A stretch of 64,000 nucleotides of DNA from Marisediminitalea lipolytica. Its GTDB lineage: Bacteria > Pseudomonadota > Gammaproteobacteria > Enterobacterales > Alteromonadaceae. The stretch is taken from contig NZ_MJIC01000011.1 of assembly GCF_001758465.1 (NCBI RefSeq), positions 1 through 64,000 on the forward strand, read 5' to 3'. Shown here piece by piece: positions 1 to 8,814 of this stretch (its first letter is position 1; each line of letters starts with the position of its first letter). Made by a program: the position numbers and the translations under genes. The notes below the pieces were generated by a model. The model was not told the origin of the DNA. It was given only the letters and a program-made list of their open reading frames with translations, and searched no databases.

Positions 1-52
1 ATAACAAAACAATCTGTGTAGGCACTACATCAAGTCGTCCAACGACTTTACG

Positions 53-1585
<1,533 letters not shown>

Positions 1586-1656
1586 AATATATCGAAATTT
1601 TGAATTGTCGTTGTTGACACTCTTAATGAGTGCCCACACAGATTGTCTTGTTATAA

Positions 1657-1670
1657 ATTGTTAAAGAACA
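1657..1670 (-). promoter_or_regulatory. rRNA leader boxA antitermination site
   Basis: On the minus strand the sequence reads TGTTCTTTAACAAT, one base different from the E. coli rrn boxA core TGCTCTTTAACA. It lies about 75 nt upstream of the 16S 5' end. In known rrn operons boxA is where NusB/S10 load for antitermination. Confidence 0.8.
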
Positions 1671-1740
1671 GTGCAAAGCGTTGATTTAACTAAGCTTTGC
1701 AGCTTCAGGCTTTTGTATTTAGCCCCGAAGCGGGATGCGC

Positions 1741-1768
1741 ATATTACGCTTTTCATTTTCAGTGTCAA
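1741..1768 (-). promoter_or_regulatory. rRNA promoter, proximal (P1 of three)
   Basis: Minus strand: -35 TTGACA (1768-1763), a 16-nt spacer, -10 TAATAT (1746-1741), then a GCGC discriminator. A GC-rich discriminator after a near-consensus promoter is the signature of ppGpp/iNTP-controlled stable-RNA promoters. A short inverted repeat (1724-1734) follows. Confidence 0.8.
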
Positions 1769-1853
1769 CCACTTTTTGAAACTTAATTTCGAAGGGTTGA
1801 AACTTAAAACCACATCAACGTTGTCGTTCAGACCTCGTTGAAGTGAGGCGCGC

Positions 1854-1881
1854 ATTTTACGCTGTTGGCTTTCAGTGTCAA
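1854..1881 (-). promoter_or_regulatory. rRNA promoter, middle (P2 of three)
   Basis: Minus strand: -35 TTGACA (1881-1876), 16-nt spacer, -10 TAAAAT (1859-1854), discriminator GCGCGC. The spacer starts CTGAAA, as in the proximal promoter, so the two are probably duplicates. An inverted repeat CCTC/GAGG follows at 1833-1848. Confidence 0.8.
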
Positions 1882-1992
1882 TGCTTTTTTTGAAGTTTTT
1901 CAAACGTAGCATCTGGCTGGAAGCAGCTTCACATAAGGCTTTCGCGTTATGCCGGTTGAGCCCGTTGGGCGCTCCCCGTTGAAGTGGGGCGC

Positions 1993-2020
1993 ATTTTAGA
2001 GATTTATAATTAAAGGTCAA
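1993..2020 (-). promoter_or_regulatory. rRNA promoter, distal (P3 of three)
   Basis: Minus strand: -35 TTGACC (2020-2015), 16-nt AT-rich spacer, -10 TAAAAT (1998-1993), discriminator GCGCC. An inverted repeat CCCC/GGGG follows at 1974-1989. The AT-rich stretch further upstream (2040-2110) could act as an UP element. Confidence 0.75.
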
Positions 2021-2172
2021 TACCCATACCTAACATTTATTGTGTTTTTAGGTTTAAACGGATACTTTGTAATCAATATGACAATTTTGTTAGCTAAAAT
2101 TGAACTAAATCACGTTCTGCTGTTCAAAAATTGGCTATATATAAATGTGCTACTCAATTAAAAGGTTTTAAC

Positions 2173-2946
2173 ATGAAGCGTAGTTGTAGTTATATCCTTA
2201 GTACGTTATTGCTGATTTCCAGTCATGCCGCACTAGCTATTACTGACAGTGAAATGCAGGAAAGCGAAAACAAAGTGCTCCAGGCATTTATTAAACGGCA
2301 GGTTAACCAAACGATGTCAGTGGGTCGTGCGGTTGGTTCGATTACCAGTAATTATCCTAACGAAGTAGAAACCATAGTGGCTACCGCTTTGGATATGTAT
2401 CCGGAGCAGTATGAAGAAATTATTCATGCCGCCATTTCTTCCAAACCCAGCGCAACCTCTCAAATCGTAAAGATTGCAATTAATAAGGAAGTGACAACCT
2501 GCCCTAACATTGTTGAGCTCGCCATTGAGGCCGATCCCAGTTACGTTGACTTTGTTGTGGGTGCGGCGGCGCATACCAGTCCTGAACAGTTAAAAGATAT
2601 CGTAAGAGTAGCCGTGCTTACCGAACCCGATTCTGCCGATACCATAGTGCAGACGCTAACCGCAGAACACCCTAATGAATTAGCGGATATTCTAACAAGT
2701 GCTATCCGTGCGGTACCACTGGTAGGAGAATATGTTGTTGATGCCTTATTAGCGCTTTTCCCAAGCGAAGCGGAAACTGTTGTGACCACCGCAGTCAGAG
2801 AGTCCGCTACACAGCGCGATCAGGTACTTAAAATTATTGAAACTGCTCACCAGGCCGGTGTTGAAGATGAAGCGTTAAAACGTTACGCCATTAATGGTGG
2901 GGCAAGTGAAGAAGAATACAGTGCGGCAATGAAGCAAAACGATTAA
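2173..2946 (+). CDS. Secreted protein of tandem 15-residue helical repeats
   Basis: A 257-residue protein of unknown function. The ATG at 2173 is preferred over an upstream in-frame start because it follows an AAAGG ribosome site and opens a classic signal peptide (basic MKRS, hydrophobic core, cleavage after HAALA). From about residue 62 to 211 the chain is ten back-to-back 15-residue units. Each usually starts with Pro (PNEV, PEQY, PSAT, PSYV, PEQL, PDSA, PNEL, PLVG, PSEA) and has I/V-V at positions 7-8 and A at 11. This predicts one short helix per unit, stacked as a solenoid. It is transcribed away from the rRNA promoters and convergently with the next gene. I do not recognise a named family; a periplasmic scaffold or binding role is only a guess. 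Confidence 0.85.
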   Translation: MKRSCSYILSTLLLISSHAALAITDSEMQESENKVLQAFIKRQVNQTMSVGRAVGSITSNYPNEVETIVATALDMYPEQYEEIIHAAISSKPSATSQIVKIAINKEVTTCPNIVELAIEADPSYVDFVVGAAAHTSPEQLKDIVRVAVLTEPDSADTIVQTLTAEHPNELADILTSAIRAVPLVGEYVVDALLALFPSEAETVVTTAVRESATQRDQVLKIIETAHQAGVEDEALKRYAINGGASEEEYSAAMKQND

Positions 2947-2957
2947 TCGTTTTGCTT
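2932..2957. terminator. 26-bp perfect palindrome between convergent genes
   Basis: Perfect 13+13 inverted repeat (left arm AAGCAAAACGATT) that overlaps the stop codon of the repeat protein and ends 6 bp before the stop of the converging glycosyltransferase gene. There is no clean T-run on either side, so a bidirectional terminator role is inferred from position. Confidence 0.5.
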
Positions 2958-2962
2958 GCTCT

Positions 2963-4705
2963 TTACTGCGAATTCCACTCTTTTTGATCTTTGATTGAAA
3001 AGTTCTCTCTGCGCAAGGTCAGGTTTGGGTTATAAGCCGGATCATGCGCGATAACATCCGCCCAGTTTGTCTGCAGATAATCCAGTTCAGCATTAAACCG
3101 GGCCATTTTCTCTTTGCTGACATCCAATCCCCGGGATACTGATTCATGATGATATAGTTCTGCTTCAGCGCAATAGAGATTTCTTACGCCTGATTCTCTT
3201 ACCCGCAGACAAAAATCCACATCATTAAAAGCAACAGTCAGATCTGTTTCGTTTAGCCCACCCACTAAGTCAAACAACGACTTCTTAATCAACAAGCAAG
3301 CTGCCGTTACCGCACTGTAGTTTTGTGTAGCTATCAGGCGGTTCATATATCCCGGATGATAACGCGGGAAGTACTTGTGCGCATGTCCTGCTCCGCCCCC
3401 GTACCCCAGCACCACTCCGGCATGCTGAATACGGTCGTCGCCATACATGAGTTTTGCCCCCACACAACCAATATCTTCACGCAGTGCATGCCCTACCATA
3501 TACTCCAGCCAATCTGACGTAATCACTTCAATATCGTTGTTAACGAGGCCAATGACTTCGCCTTTAGCATGCTTTACTGCAAAGTTGTTTATTGCTGAGT
3601 AATTAAAAGGGTGTGGATATTTTAAAACTCGAATTTTGGGGTGCTTATCCAGTTCATCGAAATAGGCCAGTGATTCAGGCTCATCGGAATTATTGTCCAC
3701 CAGCAAAATTTCGTAATTTTGGTATGTGCTTTTTTTAAGAATGGACTCAATACAGTCCTTAACTAACCCTTTAGCATTTTTGGTCGGAATGATAAGTGAA
3801 ACCAGCGGCTGGCTATAAACTGGCCATTGCATAACATTGATCTGCTTATCGGCAATGGTGGTCGCTGCAGCTTGCTCCGTTTTAATAAACTCTGCAATTT
3901 CTTTCAACTGCTGACGCCTACGCTGCTTACTGTCCGGGTAATGAAGTAATGACAACGCAACGTGGCTGATATTGATCGTCCTGTTATTCATCCATATCTG
4001 CACTAAAGCACCGGCTATGGTTTTCGCTGATATCTGCGTGAGTGATTTTTTTGCTAACGCAGAAAACACTACGCCACTTTCTATATAAGCGGCGCTAAAC
4101 TGATAATCCGGATTCCAGTCTGGCAACAACCGGGCATTTTCGAGCATGCCTGCCGCGGTTTTCTCATCAGAATCTACATATAAGATATCGTCGAATTTCT
4201 GCCGACAAATGCAAGCTAAAGCCTGAGGGTGAAGTTCGTCGCCGGCGTTTATCAACAGTAAAGGAGAATCATCTTGCTGTATTACGGGATCACTACTCCC
4301 ATTTACGCCATGCAGTTTAGAAGAGAGTTCTGTCCAGGGCGATTGCAAGTCCTGGATTTCAGTGTAAACCCTGTCAATCAGGTCTACCTGACGCTGCAAT
4401 GAATTGAGCGTTAGCTTAATAGCCTCCGCTCCCTGACCAATTATCACCACCGACACGGCTGAATGAATACGGCCATCTGCTTTTATCGTTTCATCAATGC
4501 TGGTTTGCTGAAGGGATAGGGTTTGGTAATACAGCGCCTGCAACTTTCTCTTGCTGGGGAAACCATAAAACAAGCCAGACTTTTGCAATGACCGACTATA
4601 AAAAGAGGTGAGCGCTGGATTTTTTTTGGCAAATTCTCGCAAAGGTTTAGGAAAAAGCCCGACTCCGGCTTTAATGGCTAACATTGAGTATTTTTTTAAC
4701 GACAT
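2963..4705 (-). CDS. Family 2 glycosyltransferase, rhamnosyltransferase-like
   Basis: A 580-residue protein. The C-terminal half (about residues 300-540) is a GT-A glycosyltransferase of family 2: strand motif VSLIIPTKN, VDNNSDE, then the metal/nucleotide site LVNNDIEV, and a downstream FNDVDFCLRVRESG acceptor-side motif. This layout is typical of O-antigen and rhamnan transferases. The N-terminal 300 residues contain a second, degenerate GT2-like region (SVVIIGQG, LLINAGDELHP, DSDEKTA), so it may be a two-domain enzyme. There is no signal peptide, so it should act at the inner face of the membrane. It lies downstream of the dTDP-rhamnose operon but behind that operon's terminator. The start lacks a clear ribosome site. 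Donor and acceptor are unknown. Confidence 0.88.
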   Translation of the reverse strand: MSLKKYSMLAIKAGVGLFPKPLREFAKKNPALTSFYSRSLQKSGLFYGFPSKRKLQALYYQTLSLQQTSIDETIKADGRIHSAVSVVIIGQGAEAIKLTLNSLQRQVDLIDRVYTEIQDLQSPWTELSSKLHGVNGSSDPVIQQDDSPLLLINAGDELHPQALACICRQKFDDILYVDSDEKTAAGMLENARLLPDWNPDYQFSAAYIESGVVFSALAKKSLTQISAKTIAGALVQIWMNNRTINISHVALSLLHYPDSKQRRRQQLKEIAEFIKTEQAAATTIADKQINVMQWPVYSQPLVSLIIPTKNAKGLVKDCIESILKKSTYQNYEILLVDNNSDEPESLAYFDELDKHPKIRVLKYPHPFNYSAINNFAVKHAKGEVIGLVNNDIEVITSDWLEYMVGHALREDIGCVGAKLMYGDDRIQHAGVVLGYGGGAGHAHKYFPRYHPGYMNRLIATQNYSAVTAACLLIKKSLFDLVGGLNETDLTVAFNDVDFCLRVRESGVRNLYCAEAELYHHESVSRGLDVSKEKMARFNAELDYLQTNWADVIAHDPAYNPNLTLRRENFSIKDQKEWNSQ

Positions 4706-4783
4706 GCGCGAAGAATCTACATTCCATTATCAACTAACTTGCCGCAACAAATACCGGCAACAACTGCGGGGCAGTATCGCTTA

Positions 4784-4811
4784 AAAAGCAAAAAGGGGCA
4801 AATTGCCCCTT
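4784..4811 (-). terminator. Rho-independent terminator of the rfb operon
   Basis: On the minus strand a GGGGCAA/TTGCCCC hairpin is followed by TTTTTTGCTTTTT. It lies about 25 nt beyond the rfbB stop codon. Confidence 0.85.
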
Positions 4812-4836
4812 CCTGTTTATTATGAATTTTTACTGC

Positions 4837-5922
4837 TTATACTGTACCTAACCGCTCCCCCTGATAACTGCCATCTAACACGGCTTGCCACCAGGCGGTG
4901 TTGTTCAGGTACCATTCAACGGTTTTCTTAATACCACTCTCAAAGGTTTCCTGAGGGCTCCAGCCCAGCTCTTTTTTGATTTTGCTGGCATCAATGGCAT
5001 AACGCATGTCATGGCCGGGGCGGTCTGCCACGCTGGTGATTAAATCACGGTAGCTGCCATCGGCTTTGGGTTTCACTTCATCGAGGATGTCACAGATGGT
5101 GTGTACTACTTCGATGTTTTGTTTTTCGTTATGGCCACCGATGTTATAGGTTTCCCCAATCTCACCCTGAGTGGCAACTACAACCAGTGCTCTGGCATGG
5201 TCTTCCACAAACAGCCAGTCACGAATTTGATTACCCTTACCGTACACTGGTAATGGCTTGCCCGCTAAAGCGTTGAGTATCATTAGCGGAATGAGTTTTT
5301 CCGGGAAGTGATACGGGCCATAGTTGTTAGAGCAGTTAGTCACTACCGTTGGCAGTTTAAAGGTACGTAACCAGGCGCGCACCAGGTGGTCTGACGCAGC
5401 CTTAGAGGCCGAATAGGGTGAGCTTGGCTCGTAGGAAGTCTCTTCAGTAAACAGCGGTAGTTCGCTACCGGCTTCTACTTCATCCGGGTGCGGTAAATCG
5501 CCGTACACTTCATCGGTTGAGATGTGGTGGAATTTAAAACCAGCCTTTTTCTCTTCGTCCAGCGCGGCGTAATAGGCGCGAGCCTGCTCCAGCAGCACAT
5601 AGGTACCTACCACGTTAGTTTGAATAAATTCACCCGGGCCATCAATAGAGCGGTCGACGTGGCTCTCGGCCGCAAGGTGCATAATGATATCAGGCTGATA
5701 AGTGTCCAGAACCCGTTTTACTTCGGGTCCATCGCAGATATCCACTTGTTCAAAATGATATCGCTCACTTGAATCCACTTCTTTAAGCGACTCCAGGTTA
5801 CCCGCATATGTGAGTTTATCCAGATTTACAACGGTATGCGCTGTATCGTTAATCAGGTGGCGAACCACGGCTGAGCCAATAAAGCCAGCTCCGCCGGTAA
5901 CAATAATCGTTTTTGCTGTCAT
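4837..5922 (-). CDS. rfbB: dTDP-glucose 4,6-dehydratase
   Basis: Converts dTDP-glucose to dTDP-4-keto-6-deoxyglucose, the second step to dTDP-L-rhamnose, in the cytoplasm. The 361 residues match the usual length. Seen: NAD-binding GGAGFIG (residues 10-16), STDEVYGD with the catalytic Thr-Asp-Glu at 136-138, and the YSASK short-chain dehydrogenase pair Y170/K174. It is last of four rhamnose genes on the minus strand, 22 nt after rfbD, and a terminator follows. The ATG start [11 protein letters not shown] fits the family. Confidence 0.97.
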   Translation of the reverse strand: MTAKTIIVTGGAGFIGSAVVRHLINDTAHTVVNLDKLTYAGNLESLKEVDSSERYHFEQVDICDGPEVKRVLDTYQPDIIMHLAAESHVDRSIDGPGEFIQTNVVGTYVLLEQARAYYAALDEEKKAGFKFHHISTDEVYGDLPHPDEVEAGSELPLFTEETSYEPSSPYSASKAASDHLVRAWLRTFKLPTVVTNCSNNYGPYHFPEKLIPLMILNALAGKPLPVYGKGNQIRDWLFVEDHARALVVVATQGEIGETYNIGGHNEKQNIEVVHTICDILDEVKPKADGSYRDLITSVADRPGHDMRYAIDASKIKKELGWSPQETFESGIKKTVEWYLNNTAWWQAVLDGSYQGERLGTV

Positions 5923-5944
5923 GTTCTTTTATTCTCTATTGCTA

Positions 5945-6799
5945 TTACACCAGCTCATCCATCATGGCGCTGAGTTGTTCGCGCCAGTGATTGAGCGGAG
6001 AAGTAAAGGTCTCGCGCGTCAGGGTTTTATCCAGCACGCTATAATGGGGTCGCTTGGCCGGTGTGGGATACGCACTGCTGGGGATAGGATTAATTGGCAC
6101 CGCTTGTGTTAGCAGTCTTTTTTCTAACCCTAACTGCTGAATGGCTACAGCAAAATCATACCAGCTGCATACGCCTTCATCTGACCAATGGTAAATACCG
6201 GCATGGTGTTGGGTGGCTGCTTCCACACAAGCACGTGCCAGCCCTTTTGCCCAGGTTGGGCTACCAATCTGGTCATCTATCACGCCCAGTTGTGGCTTTT
6301 CGGCCATCAGGCGAAGCATGGTTTTCACAAAGTTGTTGCCGTGACTGGCATAAACCCACGAGGTACGCAAAATCGCACTGGCTTCCGGGAGGATAGCCGT
6401 GACTTCCGCTTCGCCTGCGGCTTTGGTTTTACCGTACATGCCTTGCGGTTCGATGGCATCATCTACCGTATACGGCGAGCCCTTCTCGCCATTGAACACG
6501 TAATCGGTAGACACATGAACGAAGAAAGCATTGTTCGCTTTACAGTAGGTAGCCAGATTAGCCACGGCGGTTTGGTTAATTAAATATGCGTTGGCTTCAT
6601 CGGATTCTGCTTTATCTACCGCAGTGTAGGCCGAGGCGTTAATTACGGCATCGGGTTTAAGTGTATCCAGCTTGGCGGCAATATCCTCTGCCAACGTAAT
6701 GTCGATATCGTCACGGCCTAAACATACCGCGTCCGGTAACAGCCGGGCAATCTCCCACGCCAGCTGACCGCTTTTACCAATAACCACTAATTTAGTCAT
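5945..6799 (-). CDS. rfbD: dTDP-4-dehydrorhamnose reductase
   Basis: Final step of dTDP-L-rhamnose synthesis, NAD(P)H reduction of the 4-keto sugar. 284 residues. Seen: N-terminal nucleotide-binding loop GKSGQLAW (the family usually has GxxGQLG, so one Gly is replaced by Ala), STDYVFNG at 97-104, and the YGKTK catalytic pair Y122/K126. It sits 23 nt downstream of rfbC and 22 nt upstream of rfbB, clearly one transcript. Confidence 0.96.
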   Translation of the reverse strand: MTKLVVIGKSGQLAWEIARLLPDAVCLGRDDIDITLAEDIAAKLDTLKPDAVINASAYTAVDKAESDEANAYLINQTAVANLATYCKANNAFFVHVSTDYVFNGEKGSPYTVDDAIEPQGMYGKTKAAGEAEVTAILPEASAILRTSWVYASHGNNFVKTMLRLMAEKPQLGVIDDQIGSPTWAKGLARACVEAATQHHAGIYHWSDEGVCSWYDFAVAIQQLGLEKRLLTQAVPINPIPSSAYPTPAKRPHYSVLDKTLTRETFTSPLNHWREQLSAMMDELV

Positions 6800-6822
6800 C
6801 TCTAATCCTTTAAAAACGCGTT

Positions 6823-7371
6823 TTAAAAGGTGGGCGCATCAACAAAGGCCGTACCCGCTTCATCTTTACCCGATAAAGATGGCGCTTCGCCATTTACCAA
6901 CGGCCAGTCTATACCAATGGTCGGGTCATCATATTTCACAGAAATTTCGGATTCAGGATGATAGTAGTCGGTGCACTTGTACACAAACTCAGCCGATTCT
7001 GACGTAACGTAAAAACCGTGAGCGAAACCGGCTGGTACCCATAACTGACGTTTGTTCTCGGCAGAAAGATACACGCCGACCCACTTGCCAAATGTTTCAG
7101 AGTCTTTGCGCATATCAACCGCAACATCAAACACTTCGCCAGAAACAACACGGACTAATTTGCCCTGGGTTTGCTCAAGCTGATAATGCAAGCCACGTAA
7201 AATGCCCTGCTTGGATTTAGAGTGATTGTCTTGTACAAAATCTACGTTTGCACATTCTGCTTTAAACCAATCAGTACGAAAGGTTTCCATAAAAAAACCA
7301 CGCTCATCACCAAAGACGCGTGGTTCGATAATTTTGACATCCGGGATGTCTGTTTTAACTACTTGCATTGT
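6823..7371 (-). CDS. rfbC: dTDP-4-dehydrorhamnose 3,5-epimerase
   Basis: Epimerises dTDP-4-keto-6-deoxyglucose at C3 and C5. 182 residues from the ATG at 7371 (MQVVKTDIPDVKIIEP), which matches the family length and N-terminus. An in-frame ATG seven codons upstream is less likely because AGGA lies just before the chosen start. Seen: FGDERGFF, catalytic-base region LRGLHYQ (His61) and WVPAGFAHGF in the cupin barrel. It is separated from rfbA by about 370 nt of palindromic repeats, unusual inside an operon. Confidence 0.96.
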   Translation of the reverse strand, partial: TMQVVKTDIPDVKIIEPRVFGDERGFFMETFRTDWFKAECANVDFVQDNHSKSKQGILRGLHYQLEQTQGKLVRVVSGEVFDVAVDMRKDSETFGKWVGVYLSAENKRQLWVPAGFAHGFYVTSESAEFVYKCTDYYHPESEISVKYDDPTIGIDWPLVNGEAPSLSGKDEAGTAFVDAPTF

Positions 7372-7390
7372 AAATTCTTTTCCTATCTTC

Positions 7391-7667
7391 ATTCTGTCAT
7401 TTCAGAAAGGGCATCGGCTTATCCTGGACTTTCTGACTATGCTTCGTCATCACAGAAAGTGCACACTATCCTGTCATCCCGGAAAAGACACAGCATTTAT
7501 CCGGGATCTCCTAAATCATTCGTTGCCACTTCACCATGCTTTTATGGAGATCCCGGCTCAAGGCCGGGATGACAATAAAATCGGCTGGGATGAAAAAATA
7601 TTGGTCTTCATGCCTTATTCACTCTTCCGTCATCCCGGAGAGTGCGCAGCGCTTATCCGGGATCTCA
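7391..7667. repeat. Cluster of palindromic intergenic repeats (TCATCCCGG...CCGGGATCTC type)
   Basis: The gap between rfbC and rfbA has no gene. It holds several copies of a short palindromic repeat. Clear units are at 7471-7511 (CTGTCATCCCGG to CCGGGATCTCC), at 7547-7573 in opposite orientation (GGAGATCCCGG to CCGGGATGAC) and at 7628-7667 (CCGTCATCCCGG to CCGGGATCTC). Decayed copies lie at 7391-7435 and 7444-7470. Each can fold as a CCCGG/CCGGG hairpin with a variable middle of up to ~20 nt. This is the REP/MITE-like style common between proteobacterial genes. The remaining bases to 7744 show nothing else. Confidence 0.8.
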
Positions 7668-7744
7668 CAGTCAATGCGCTGATGCTAATTAACCAAACCA
7701 CTAAGGAAATTCAGGCTGAAGACCAGGATAACCCGCGAAGCGAG

Positions 7745-8623
<879 letters not shown>

Positions 8624-8694
8624 AAAACCATTTAGTGAAGTTGCTAGCAATTAGAGGTTGATAATAACGTAAAAAAAAGAAAAAATGTAGCCGA

Positions 8695-8722
8695 ATTATA
8701 GGGTGACAAAAGCCGCTATGAA
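8695..8722 (-). promoter_or_regulatory. Candidate sigma-70 promoter of the rfb operon
   Basis: Minus strand: TTCATA (8722-8717), 16-nt spacer, perfect -10 TATAAT (8700-8695), about 72 nt before the rfbA ATG. The -35 is weak (4 of 6). No JUMPstart/ops GGCGGTAG element is visible in the intergenic region. Confidence 0.45.
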
Positions 8723-8814
8723 TTTGAAAGCTTGCGAAGAGCATAGCAAAAGCTCAATCAACTGAAATCTACCTAAGTAGCAGTAATTTTTAACAGCAAA
8801 ATATTGGTAACGTA

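Noticed and set aside
1661..2020. A 119-codon minus-strand frame upstream of 16S
   Set aside because: It spans boxA and the three rRNA promoters and has no ribosome site or family resemblance.
2131..2172. Fourteen-codon N-terminal extension of the repeat protein
   Set aside because: The signal peptide and ribosome site point to the ATG at 2173.
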